From contig JBAUTB010000115.1 in the NCBI GenBank assembly GCA_049582005.1, forward strand, positions 1-6,994: a stretch of DNA of 6,994 bases, written 5' to 3'. The notes beneath the pieces were generated by a model, which did no database searches, was not told the origin of the DNA, and saw nothing but the letters and a program-made list of their open reading frames with translations. Of this stretch, positions 1-5,576 are shown in pieces (positions within the stretch are counted from its first letter, which is position 1; each line of letters opens with the position of its first letter). This DNA comes from Sivonenia sp049582005 (lineage in GTDB: Bacteria; Cyanobacteriota; Cyanobacteriia; Gloeobacterales; PMM-0068). Made by a program: the position numbers and the translations under genes.

Positions 1-143
1 CTGTTCTCATTGACCAACTCTGTGCCGTAGACCAGACCCGCGTACGTGGATATATCGGTACCTTAACCCCTGAACAGTTTGCCCCCATTCGAGCAGGACT
101 CAAACAGTTGTTTCGTGACGTTCTCTCGCCGCCAACTGCTTAA
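1..143 (+). CDS. MazF/PemK-like toxin, C-terminal fragment (cut by window edge)
   Basis: An open frame enters from the left edge, with its first full codon at base 3, and ends at a TAA at 141-143, giving 46 residues. The visible part reads VLIDQLCAVDQTRVRGYIG, then LTPEQFAPIRAGLKQLF. This matches the C-terminal half of MazF/PemK-type endoribonuclease toxins, where a V-x-x-D-Q strand is followed by a short sheet and a helix. Family members cleave mRNA and are normally encoded just after a small antitoxin gene, which would lie outside the window. The catalytic N-terminal part is not visible, so activity cannot be judged. The frame ends normally, with no sign of disruption, 242 bp before the insertion sequence. 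Confidence 0.7.
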   Translation, partial: VLIDQLCAVDQTRVRGYIGTLTPEQFAPIRAGLKQLFRDVLSPPTA

Positions 144-385
144 CTAATAAACAACTCCGACGCAAGCGGACGGGGTAACGGAAATAGGAGTTTCAGATAG
201 TGTCCGTTTTAGTTTTGCTGGCTAGATCGTAGCTATTGAGCATGGATTCTTACGCTCCAAGGGGCGGGAATTCGACCTGTAGAGTTTAAAAATTGTCATA
301 TTTTGATGTCGAGATGGAAGCCTGAGTCTTACGATGAGCGACTAAATTAATTCTTAAAATTCACCATCGCCAATCGCCAACGGAA

Positions 386-408
386 GCGTAATAAAAAGTT
401 TGCTATTA
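386..408. repeat. Terminal inverted repeat, transposase 3' end
   Basis: This 23-bp copy begins GCGTAATAAAAA and ends with TTTGCTATTA. It pairs with the copy at 1814-1836, with mismatches only at positions 13 (G versus A) and 22 (T versus A). The last codon of the transposase (TAA on the minus strand, 406-408) is part of the repeat. Confidence 0.8.
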
Positions 409-1758
409 GGCAGTTGCTTTCAGTCCTGCTAATACCGCACCTTGACAGTTCCGCTCCCAATCACCACTCGCTATCATCGCTCTAATTTGTAAAACGTAAT
501 GGGCACCTTCACGAGTCCATTGCATCTTCTTCGTTCGTTTATGCCTTGCATTAATCAAGGAATCAATGTGAGATTCTGCGACTTGACTGGTATATATCTG
601 ATTAGCCCGATCACGTGCGTCATAATTGACTAGATAAGCTTGGTTCCGGTGAAGATAATCATATAGCCCGGTAAGCTTAGACTTTTTCGATTCATCCGTT
701 ACGTTATCGTGAAGTAAAGCCAGTTTTGTTAGAGCATCTTTAGTTTGGCCATGCCAAAGTTTCCACTTGGCACTATCCAACAAGGTTTCAAAGGCTTCGC
801 CCAAAGCATTTTTTACATTCTGAAATTTCTTGCCAATATGAAACCAATCCAAAATACACTCCAGCGTGGCGCATTCGGGTTTTATAATGGACAAGACAGA
901 CCAGCAATTATTCGCTCCATCGGCCAATCCAATGACCTTGGTGTCCTTAGAAAGGCCTTGCTTAAGTAAGGCATTGATCAAAAAAGTCTTGATGCTATGC
1001 AGATTGTTATCTTTGGCTGAAAAGACACAGGACTTATCGATAATTTGACGATGATAGCTATCAACTTCTTGAATACTTTCCGGTCGATATACAATGGCGG
1101 ATAAGGCTTCGAAACTTCGCTTTTCAGGGTTTTGGATAGGAATGTGACCGCCATCAACCTGGACAATAAGCTCACTTGCAGAAGCAGCACACTCTTGTTC
1201 TACAGGACGGATCGCATTCTGTTCCGCAAGCACTGCACCCACGTTATCTGTAATTCGTTTGACTTGATTATGATTATTTATACTGCGCGATTGGCAATTC
1301 AATCTCTCAAGATTACTCTCGGCTTCTCGGTAGCTAAACAAGGCACCTTGTTCACATTGTAATTTTGCTAAATCGGGATGGATACTCGTACCGAATATAG
1401 ATTTGATCGTTGAAGCACTTTGCCAGCCACATTCTGGATGATTGCAACGATACTTTTGTATTGCTAGCCTATGATCGCTAAAGACTGCATGAAAATCTGA
1501 TTCTTTAGCACCGTTTTTCTTTAGTTTTCGTCCGCAATTCGGACAGACATTCATTCCAGGATCAATCAATACAGATTGCTCTGCCAATAAAGCATTTTGT
1601 ACCTTCTCTAGCAAGGATATCTGTTCTAAATGACGCAATCCTAAGTCAATAATGGATTGCGGGCACTGAATATCGTAAATTTTAATGGTTTCACGTCTGA
1701 CAACTTTCTGACTGCCAATAGCGACTTTCTCGACAACGATACGTAACTCGTAGTCCAT
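406..1758 (-). CDS. ISKra4-family transposase, intact
   Basis: This 450-residue DDE-type transposase catalyses cut-and-paste or copy movement of the surrounding element. An N-terminal region carries a zinc-finger-like set (CPNC at 72-75, and C105 and C110 in CNHPEC), likely used in DNA binding. The catalytic core shows D202 in VQVDGGHIPI, D280 in GLADGANNCW, and E395 in SQVAESHID; ILDWFHIGKK (302-311) lies between the second and third. The C-terminal block MQWTREGAHYVLQIRA (412-427) is a family hallmark. The start is the ATG at 1756-1758, preceded 9 nt upstream by the strong Shine-Dalgarno GGAGGGAG. There are no frameshifts or internal stops. The stop codon lies inside the terminal inverted repeat, so the gene fills the element almost end to end. 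Confidence 0.92.
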   Translation of the reverse strand: MDYELRIVVEKVAIGSQKVVRRETIKIYDIQCPQSIIDLGLRHLEQISLLEKVQNALLAEQSVLIDPGMNVCPNCGRKLKKNGAKESDFHAVFSDHRLAIQKYRCNHPECGWQSASTIKSIFGTSIHPDLAKLQCEQGALFSYREAESNLERLNCQSRSINNHNQVKRITDNVGAVLAEQNAIRPVEQECAASASELIVQVDGGHIPIQNPEKRSFEALSAIVYRPESIQEVDSYHRQIIDKSCVFSAKDNNLHSIKTFLINALLKQGLSKDTKVIGLADGANNCWSVLSIIKPECATLECILDWFHIGKKFQNVKNALGEAFETLLDSAKWKLWHGQTKDALTKLALLHDNVTDESKKSKLTGLYDYLHRNQAYLVNYDARDRANQIYTSQVAESHIDSLINARHKRTKKMQWTREGAHYVLQIRAMIASGDWERNCQGAVLAGLKATA

Positions 1759-1766
1759 AATGAATG

Positions 1767-1797
1767 GCTCCCTCCATCTTCACTGTTATGGAGGAGC
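1767..1797 (-). promoter_or_regulatory. RBS-sequestering hairpin in the transposase leader
   Basis: On the minus strand the arm GCTCCTCCAT (1797-1788) is followed by a 10-nt loop and the arm ATGGAGGGAGC (1777-1767), giving ten base pairs with one bulged base. The second arm contains the whole Shine-Dalgarno GGAGGGAG of the transposase, whose ATG lies 9 nt further on. Folding would hide the ribosome-binding site. In elements such as IS10 and IS50, comparable structures limit transposase translation from transcripts that start outside the element; the same role here is an inference. Confidence 0.6.
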
Positions 1798-1813
1798 ATA
1801 GCAGACAAACATG

Positions 1814-1836
1814 TTATAGCAAATTTTTTATTACGC
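1814..1836. repeat. Terminal inverted repeat, transposase 5' end
   Basis: This is the partner of 386-408. Read on the minus strand it begins GCGTAATAAAAAA and ends TTTGCTATAA. A TATAAC hexamer at 1813-1818 (minus strand) overlaps its inner edge and could serve as a -10 box for the transposase, but I see no good -35 at the right distance. Confidence 0.8.
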
Positions 1837-1932
1837 TCTCACAGTTCCGTTTCATGGGTTTCCTCCTGGCCAATTCTGGCCTATTGTTCTCCCATTCACT
1901 CTGGACCTATTTATGGGGTCCACGTCAACCGT

Positions 1933-1957
1933 GCCCTGAAATATACCTTTTCGGGGC
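1933..1957. repeat. Short hairpin in the IS-to-DUF6671 spacer
   Basis: GCCCTGAAA (1933-1941) and TTTCGGGGC (1949-1957) form a 9-bp stem with one G-T pair and a 7-nt loop. No T-run follows it on either strand, so it is not an intrinsic terminator. A GGGCGTTGCCC near-palindrome and a run of eight A residues lie just downstream. It may be the end of an old mobile element, but nothing else supports that. The rest of 1837-2028 shows no gene. Confidence 0.4.
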
Positions 1958-2028
1958 GTTGCCCAAAAAAAACCTTGTTGTTACCATCTGATTAAGAGCG
2001 GGCTGATAGTCTCCTATCCGAAGCATTC

Positions 2029-2886
2029 ATGTACCAGAGCGACGAGCTATTTGAGAAGCGAACTGCCGTTTTGGCGACGATGCACGGCAAAGAGCAAGTG
2101 ATCGCCCCTATCCTGGAGAAGGCACTGGGCATTTGCGTGGTTGTCCCGCCGGACTTCGACACAGATCGTTTTGGTACATTTACTGGTGAGATCGAGCGCG
2201 CTGGTACTCAGATTGAAGCGGCGCGGCTGAAGGCACAGTGGGCGCTAGAATTGACCGATCAGAGCCTGGCGATTGCCAGTGAAGGCAGTTTTGGACCACA
2301 TCCCGGCTGTCCGTTCATTTCTAGTAATTGGGAGATTGTACTCCTGCTCGATACCCGCCACGGTATTGAGATTGTCGGCACAGCCCTTTCGATTGAAACC
2401 AACCACAGCCACCAGATAGTACGGAGCCTGGAAGAGGCCCAGAACTTTGCCCGCCAAGCTGGATTCCCAACACACGGCTTGATTGTTTCGGCGGAGCAAG
2501 GCAACAACCAGGGACTGATCTGCAAGGGCATCGTCAGTGAGGTAGCCCTGAGCAAAGCCGTTCAGGACGTTCTGGCCCAATCACCCACCGCCTTTATCCG
2601 GACCGACATGCGGGCCATGCATAACCCGACACGCATGAAGGTGATTGCCAAGGCTACCCATGATCTGGCGACGAAGGTGCGTTCCTGCTGTCCGCATTGC
2701 GGCTGGCCGGGATTCGACATTACCCTAAGGCAGATCGGCCTGCCCTGCGCGTTGTGTATGGCTCCAACTGAAGAGGTTCTGGCGGTGGTGTATGAGTGCA
2801 AAAAGTGCAGCTACAGAACAGAGCAGAAGTACCCGGATGGAGAAGAATTTGCCGATCCGGGGCGGTGTATGTTTTGTAATCCGTAG
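2029..2886 (+). CDS. DUF6671-type protein with C-terminal zinc-ribbon-like tail
   Basis: The 285-residue soluble protein resembles the DUF6671 family, whose biochemical role I do not know. The N-terminal section RTAVLATMHGKEQVIAPIL (11-29) is typical of family starts and supports the ATG at 2029, although no Shine-Dalgarno is visible. The next recognisable blocks are ASEGSFGPHPGCPF (83-96), which looks like a loop-rich active-site segment, and RTDMRAMHNPTRMKVI (191-206). The tail carries four CxxC pairs at C221/C224, C240/C243, C257/C260 and C280/C283, enough for two structural zinc sites, with the last pair only two residues from the end. There is no signal peptide or membrane segment. It has no operon partner: the insertion sequence lies upstream and a 360-bp spacer downstream. 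A metal-binding or nucleotide-related enzyme is possible, but the sequence alone does not say. Confidence 0.82.
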   Translation: MYQSDELFEKRTAVLATMHGKEQVIAPILEKALGICVVVPPDFDTDRFGTFTGEIERAGTQIEAARLKAQWALELTDQSLAIASEGSFGPHPGCPFISSNWEIVLLLDTRHGIEIVGTALSIETNHSHQIVRSLEEAQNFARQAGFPTHGLIVSAEQGNNQGLICKGIVSEVALSKAVQDVLAQSPTAFIRTDMRAMHNPTRMKVIAKATHDLATKVRSCCPHCGWPGFDITLRQIGLPCALCMAPTEEVLAVVYECKKCSYRTEQKYPDGEEFADPGRCMFCNP

Positions 2887-3144
2887 AAAGGGTTAGTGAC
2901 CTTATCCCGAAAAAGTGGAAATTCCCGAAGAATCGCCATCAGTAAAATATTGACGACCAACCTTATTTCTTGTCGTATAAGTATCTCCCCAAGCCCGGCG
3001 CTGCTGCCGCTCTCCGAAATACCCTAGCGGTGCCCTTCAATATTTGATAATAGAGAATTATAGATGAATCATATTAGTATTAGATTCTTTTATATTTCCA
3101 AGCTTACCGCTATTATCATCATGAATACCATTTCGATTTCACCC

Positions 3145-3207
3145 AGCTATAGATAAATTCTGTAGAGATGGCAATCTATCCCGTCTCTACGGAGCTTATC
3201 CATAGCT
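3145..3207. repeat. 63-bp imperfect palindrome / long hairpin in the cbbX leader
   Basis: The arms 3145-3171 and 3181-3207 pair along 27 positions with 22 Watson-Crick pairs, three G-T pairs and two mismatches, leaving the 9-nt loop CAATCTATC. The outer arms are AGCTAT / ATAGCT and the inner arms GTAGAGATGG / CCGTCTCTAC. The inner part resembles dispersed GTAGAGACG-type palindromes that I associate with cyanobacterial genomes, so it may be a small MITE-like or REP-like repeat. It ends 39 nt before the CbbX-like start codon and has no T-run, so it would probably be carried in the 5' leader of that mRNA. Confidence 0.8.
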
Positions 3208-3233
3208 CTATTTTCGAGAATTGGGATAACTTC

Positions 3234-3238
3234 AGAGG
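3234..3238 (+). promoter_or_regulatory. Shine-Dalgarno of the CbbX-like gene
   Basis: AGAGG lies 8 nt before the ATG at 3247 and fixes that start. It is outside the long hairpin and therefore not directly masked by it. Confidence 0.6.
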
Positions 3239-3246
3239 TACTACCC

Positions 3247-4194
3247 ATGAGCAAGCAGATTTTAGAAACAGAAGCTATTGGTACAACTAGCACTGTTCTA
3301 GAAAACTCAACGGTGGATCTAGAGGCTGCCTATCGAGATTCTCACATTCAAGAAATTTTAGATCGCTTAGATCAAGAATTAGTTGGGCTAAAGTCGGTTA
3401 AAAACAAGATTAAGGAAATGGCAGCCTTGTTGTTGGTTGACAGAGTACGGAAAAGTCTGGGCTTGACCGCTGGTGCACCAACTTTACACATGACATTTTT
3501 GGGTAACCCAGGTATGGGTAAAACTACAGTAGCCATGCGGATGGCAGAAATTCTGTATCGCTTGGGCTACATTCGCAAAGAGAACGTCATGCTGGTGATG
3601 CGCGATGATTTAATCGGAAACGGCATGGGTGAAACCGCATCTAAAACTAGGGAAGTATTGAATAATGCAATGGGTGGAGTATTACTCATCGATGAAGCTT
3701 ATACGCTCTTCCGGCCAGATCATCCAGGAGATTTTGGTTTAGAGGCCATAGAAATTCTCATGCAGGTCATGGAAAACCAGCGAGATGATTTAGTTGTCAT
3801 CTTGGCAGGATACAAAGAACAGATGGAACGTTTTTTCCACAGTAATCCAGGCATGAATTCTCGTATAGGGTTGCACATCGAATTTCATGACTATGGGGTT
3901 GATAATTTGATGACCATTGCCCAATCAATATTGAAATCACAGCATTATAGTTTTAGCCCTGATGCGGAAAAAGCATTCCGCGAGTATTTAATTAGACGCA
4001 GAACAATGCCGCATTTCGCTAACGCTCGGAGCGTGAGAAATGCCATCGATAGGGCACGATTGCGTCAAGCAAATCGTTTATTGAGCAAGGGCAAGACTCT
4101 AACAAAGCAGGATTTAATTACTATTGAGGCAGAAGATATTCTCGCCAGTCGGGTATTTAGAGAAGGAGTTCCAGATTGCGAGACGGAGAGTTGA
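3247..4194 (+). CDS. cbbX: CbbX-like AAA+ ATPase (rubisco activase family)
   Basis: This 315-residue AAA+ protein is close to CbbX, the red-type rubisco activase that forms hexamers and pulls on the rubisco large-subunit C-terminus to release inhibitory sugar phosphates in the cytosol or carboxysome. Visible motifs are Walker A GNPGMGKTT (86-94), Walker B GVLLIDEAY (144-152), QVMENQRDDLVVILAGYK (173-190) with sensor 1, an arginine-finger candidate R206 in NSRIG, and the CbbX signature HFANARSVRNAIDRARLRQANR (starting at 256) with sensor 2. The tail DILASRVFREG is also CbbX-like. The pore loop is odd: where canonical CbbX has GQYIGHTAPKTKE, this protein has GNGMGETASKTRE (124-136), so the pore tyrosine is glycine. 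Residues 1-33 form a variable, probably disordered extension. No rubisco gene is in the window. It may be a divergent paralogue with another client. Confidence 0.88.
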   Translation: MSKQILETEAIGTTSTVLENSTVDLEAAYRDSHIQEILDRLDQELVGLKSVKNKIKEMAALLLVDRVRKSLGLTAGAPTLHMTFLGNPGMGKTTVAMRMAEILYRLGYIRKENVMLVMRDDLIGNGMGETASKTREVLNNAMGGVLLIDEAYTLFRPDHPGDFGLEAIEILMQVMENQRDDLVVILAGYKEQMERFFHSNPGMNSRIGLHIEFHDYGVDNLMTIAQSILKSQHYSFSPDAEKAFREYLIRRRTMPHFANARSVRNAIDRARLRQANRLLSKGKTLTKQDLITIEAEDILASRVFREGVPDCETES

Positions 4195-4213
4195 GGAGTT
4201 GAGGAGTTGAGGA
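4188..4213. repeat. Octamer tandem repeat across the cbbX stop codon
   Basis: Three perfect copies of GAGTTGAG (4188-4195, 4196-4203, 4204-4211) are followed by the beginning of a fourth. The first copy supplies the TGA stop of the CbbX-like gene (4192-4194). Short tandem repeats at gene ends are frequent in filamentous cyanobacteria. Copy-number change would not alter the protein, because the stop is in the first unit. Confidence 0.85.
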
Positions 4214-4408
4214 ATCCAAAAATTGTTATTATTCTTCCTTCCTTATGCTTCTATGTATCGTGCCATCTTCAACTTTCCAATAGAGATACTTTCACGCCAA
4301 AATTTCCCGCCCACATCTACTTCGAATCTCTATCCATCTGGTAAACATTAGAGTTTTGTTAGTAGATTAGGGGGTTAGCGATTTTACGCTGCATATTATC
4401 AAGATGTT

Positions 4409-5380
4409 CTAACGAATTAGGTTAGGAGGTTGCTTCCCTGCAAAGACAGCATCCAGATTATCTAAAGCGATAAATCCCATCTCCGTGCGGGTTTCTACCG
4501 TTGCACTGCCGATATGAGGGAGGAGGAAGGTGTTGGATAGTGTCCGATAAGCAGGGTGGATATGGGGCTCCCCATTATAGACATCTAGACCAGCAGCAGC
4601 GATCTTGCCGGAGCGCAGTGCCGTAATCAGGTCATCATCCACAATAAGAGAACCCCGCGCTGCATTGATGACAACTGCCCCCTTTGGAAGTAGCGCGATC
4701 CGTTGGGCATTCAGGAACTTCTCGGTTTCTGGAGTCGCAGGACAATGAAACGAGAAGAACTCGCTAACCCGAAGCAGATCCTCGGGTTGCTCGTGGAAAA
4801 TGGCACCCAACTCTGTTGCTGGGGGTAGTCGGCGATGGTTATGGTAGTGAATTATCATCCCAAACGCACGGGCTCGCTGGGCAACAGCCCGCCCAATCCG
4901 TCCCATACCCAGGATGCCTAATCGCTTCCCCGTCAATTGAACACCGAGTAATTCCGTAGGGCGCGGGTCTGACCAGAGTCCCTGGCGTACTAAAGTCTCT
5001 CCTTCATGGGCGCGGCGGGAAGCCGCTAATAGCAGCAACAAAGTGACATCCGCCGTTGAATCAGTCAGCACATCCGGCGTGTTCGTAACGACAAGTCCCC
5101 GCTGTTTTGCTGCTGTTATGTCAATGTGGTCATAGCCGACTGAAAAGGTGGCGATCACCTGCACACTCTTTGGCAATTGCTCAATCACCTCAGCGGACAA
5201 ATGATCCTGCATCGTGATCAGCAGAGCATCGGCTCCCTGCGCTTTGGACAGAAACTCTTCCGTCGTGTAGAGCTTATCGGCCTCGTTAAATCGAGACGTG
5301 TAGTCTCTCGCCAATCGCTCCTCGACGGCATCCGGAAATTTGCGCGTAACTAGGACGGTTGGTTTCGGTGACATTGGCAT
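4409..5380 (-). CDS. D-2-hydroxyacid dehydrogenase (glyoxylate/hydroxypyruvate reductase type)
   Basis: The 323-residue enzyme belongs to the D-isomer-specific 2-hydroxyacid dehydrogenases, which reduce 2-oxoacids with NAD(P)H. The best-fitting substrates are glyoxylate and hydroxypyruvate, the latter giving glycerate in photorespiration. VGYDHIDITAAKQRGLVVTNTPDVLTDSTADVT is the usual substrate-domain-to-hinge segment. The nucleotide site is LGILGMGRIGRAVA (154-167; G158, G160, G163). The catalytic triad is complete: R242 in NAARGSL, E271 in NGEPH and H289 in LLPHIGSAT. After the second strand of the Rossmann fold comes HYHNHRR (178-184), with no acidic residue and two arginines, which suggests NADPH preference. 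The start is the ATG at 5378-5380; a second ATG two codons later is also possible, and neither has a clear Shine-Dalgarno. It converges with the CbbX-like gene and diverges from the aldolase gene. The exact substrate is not proven. Confidence 0.9.
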   Translation of the reverse strand: MPMSPKPTVLVTRKFPDAVEERLARDYTSRFNEADKLYTTEEFLSKAQGADALLITMQDHLSAEVIEQLPKSVQVIATFSVGYDHIDITAAKQRGLVVTNTPDVLTDSTADVTLLLLLAASRRAHEGETLVRQGLWSDPRPTELLGVQLTGKRLGILGMGRIGRAVAQRARAFGMIIHYHNHRRLPPATELGAIFHEQPEDLLRVSEFFSFHCPATPETEKFLNAQRIALLPKGAVVINAARGSLIVDDDLITALRSGKIAAAGLDVYNGEPHIHPAYRTLSNTFLLPHIGSATVETRTEMGFIALDNLDAVFAGKQPPNLIR

Positions 5381-5454
5381 ATCTACTATTGTGGTGCTCT
5401 TTTGAGTGAAGCGAAATTTTAGTCTATTCAGCAGGAGGACCGAGGATCACCGAG

Positions 5455-5485
5455 TTTGAATTTTCAAATTCATCATCAAATTCAA
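5455..5485. promoter_or_regulatory. Repeat cluster, candidate operator between dehydrogenase and aldolase genes
   Basis: Two exact copies of TCAAATTCA (5464-5472 and 5476-5484) are separated by 3 bp, a 12-bp period close to one helical turn. The same stretch holds TTTGAA-TT-TTCAAA (5455-5468) and the wider inverted pair TTGAATTT (5456-5463) / AAATTCAA (5478-5485). It sits in the 196-bp divergent spacer, just upstream of a TATAAA at 5499. Such symmetry suggests a regulator-binding site, possibly for both genes. I do not recognise the regulator. Confidence 0.45.
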
Positions 5486-5489
5486 GGAT

Positions 5490-5516
5490 GCTCATGTTTA
5501 TAAAAAAATCATGAGC
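5490..5516. promoter_or_regulatory. Perfect 7-bp inverted repeat around a -10-like TATAAA
   Basis: GCTCATG (5490-5496) and CATGAGC (5510-5516) flank the 13-nt AT-only spacer TTTATAAAAAAAT, which includes TATAAA at 5499-5504. A promoter -10 box framed by a palindrome is a common operator layout. No good -35 hexamer is present at 17 bp; the TCAAATTCA repeat lies there instead, which would fit an activator-dependent promoter. An in-frame ATG at 5511 falls inside the palindrome and is unlikely to be the aldolase start. Confidence 0.45.
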
Positions 5517-5576
5517 GGTGTAATTCGCCAGAGTGCTAGATTAAGCCAAACGTCCTTACTTAAATTAGAGATCATC

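Larger units (their letters stand above)
386..1836 (-). mobile_element. ISKra4-family insertion sequence, about 1.45 kb
   Basis: The element is bounded by 23-bp inverted repeats (386-408 and 1814-1836) that match at 21 of 23 positions, and it contains one intact transposase gene on the minus strand. The length of 1451 bp fits the shorter members of the ISKra4 family. No convincing target-site duplication is visible: the left flank ends in CAACGGAA and the right flank begins TCTCACAG. Either the duplication has decayed, the family makes none here, or the true tips lie a few bases away. The intact transposase frame and well-matched ends suggest a fairly recent, possibly mobile copy. It sits between the MazF-like gene and the DUF6671 gene and does not visibly split either. 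Confidence 0.75.
2887..3246. other. 360-bp non-coding spacer upstream of the CbbX-like gene
   Basis: No coding frame is credible here. The first part is mixed in composition, with a GC-rich patch around 2992-3033. From about 3035 it becomes strongly AT-rich and includes an inverted repeat TGATAATAG (3045-3053) / CTATTATCA (3110-3118), with a smaller one inside it (GAATC 3066-3070 / GATTC 3083-3087). The large hairpin at 3145-3207 follows. The AT-rich part probably holds the promoter of the CbbX-like gene, but I cannot pick a single convincing -35/-10 pair. Confidence 0.5.

Noticed and set aside
153..192. AACTCC / GGAGTT stem after the MazF-like gene as a terminator
   Set aside because: Six pairs around a 28-nt loop with no proper T-run is not convincing.
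260..285. GGGAATTCGACC stretch resembling a tRNA T-arm
   Set aside because: No matching acceptor stem, anticodon arm or CCA-side sequence could be found around it.
1764..1991. 75-codon open frame on the plus strand across the IS right end
   Set aside because: It crosses the terminal inverted repeat, has no ribosome-binding site of its own, and its translation has no recognisable domain.
1837..2028. Possible gene interrupted by the IS, joining 144-385 to 1837-2028
   Set aside because: Neither flank holds a recognisable coding segment and no target duplication links them.
2245..2801. Minus-strand open frames opposite the DUF6671 gene
   Set aside because: They are antisense to a clearly conserved coding sequence and their peptides have no family features.
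2950..2981. TTGACG ... TATAAG promoter pair
   Set aside because: The spacing is 20 bp, too long for a good sigma-70-type promoter, and it lies about 270 bp before the gene.
4328..4353. CTCTA / TAGAG stem followed by TTTTG as a terminator for the CbbX-like gene
   Set aside because: The stem has only five pairs with a 16-nt loop, so it is too weak to call.
5511..5576. Upstream in-frame extension of the aldolase gene starting at the ATG at 5511
   Set aside because: The extra 22 residues do not resemble the family N-terminus, the ATG lies inside the GCTCATG/CATGAGC palindrome, and an ATG at 5577 has a Shine-Dalgarno-like AGAGA and a typical family start.
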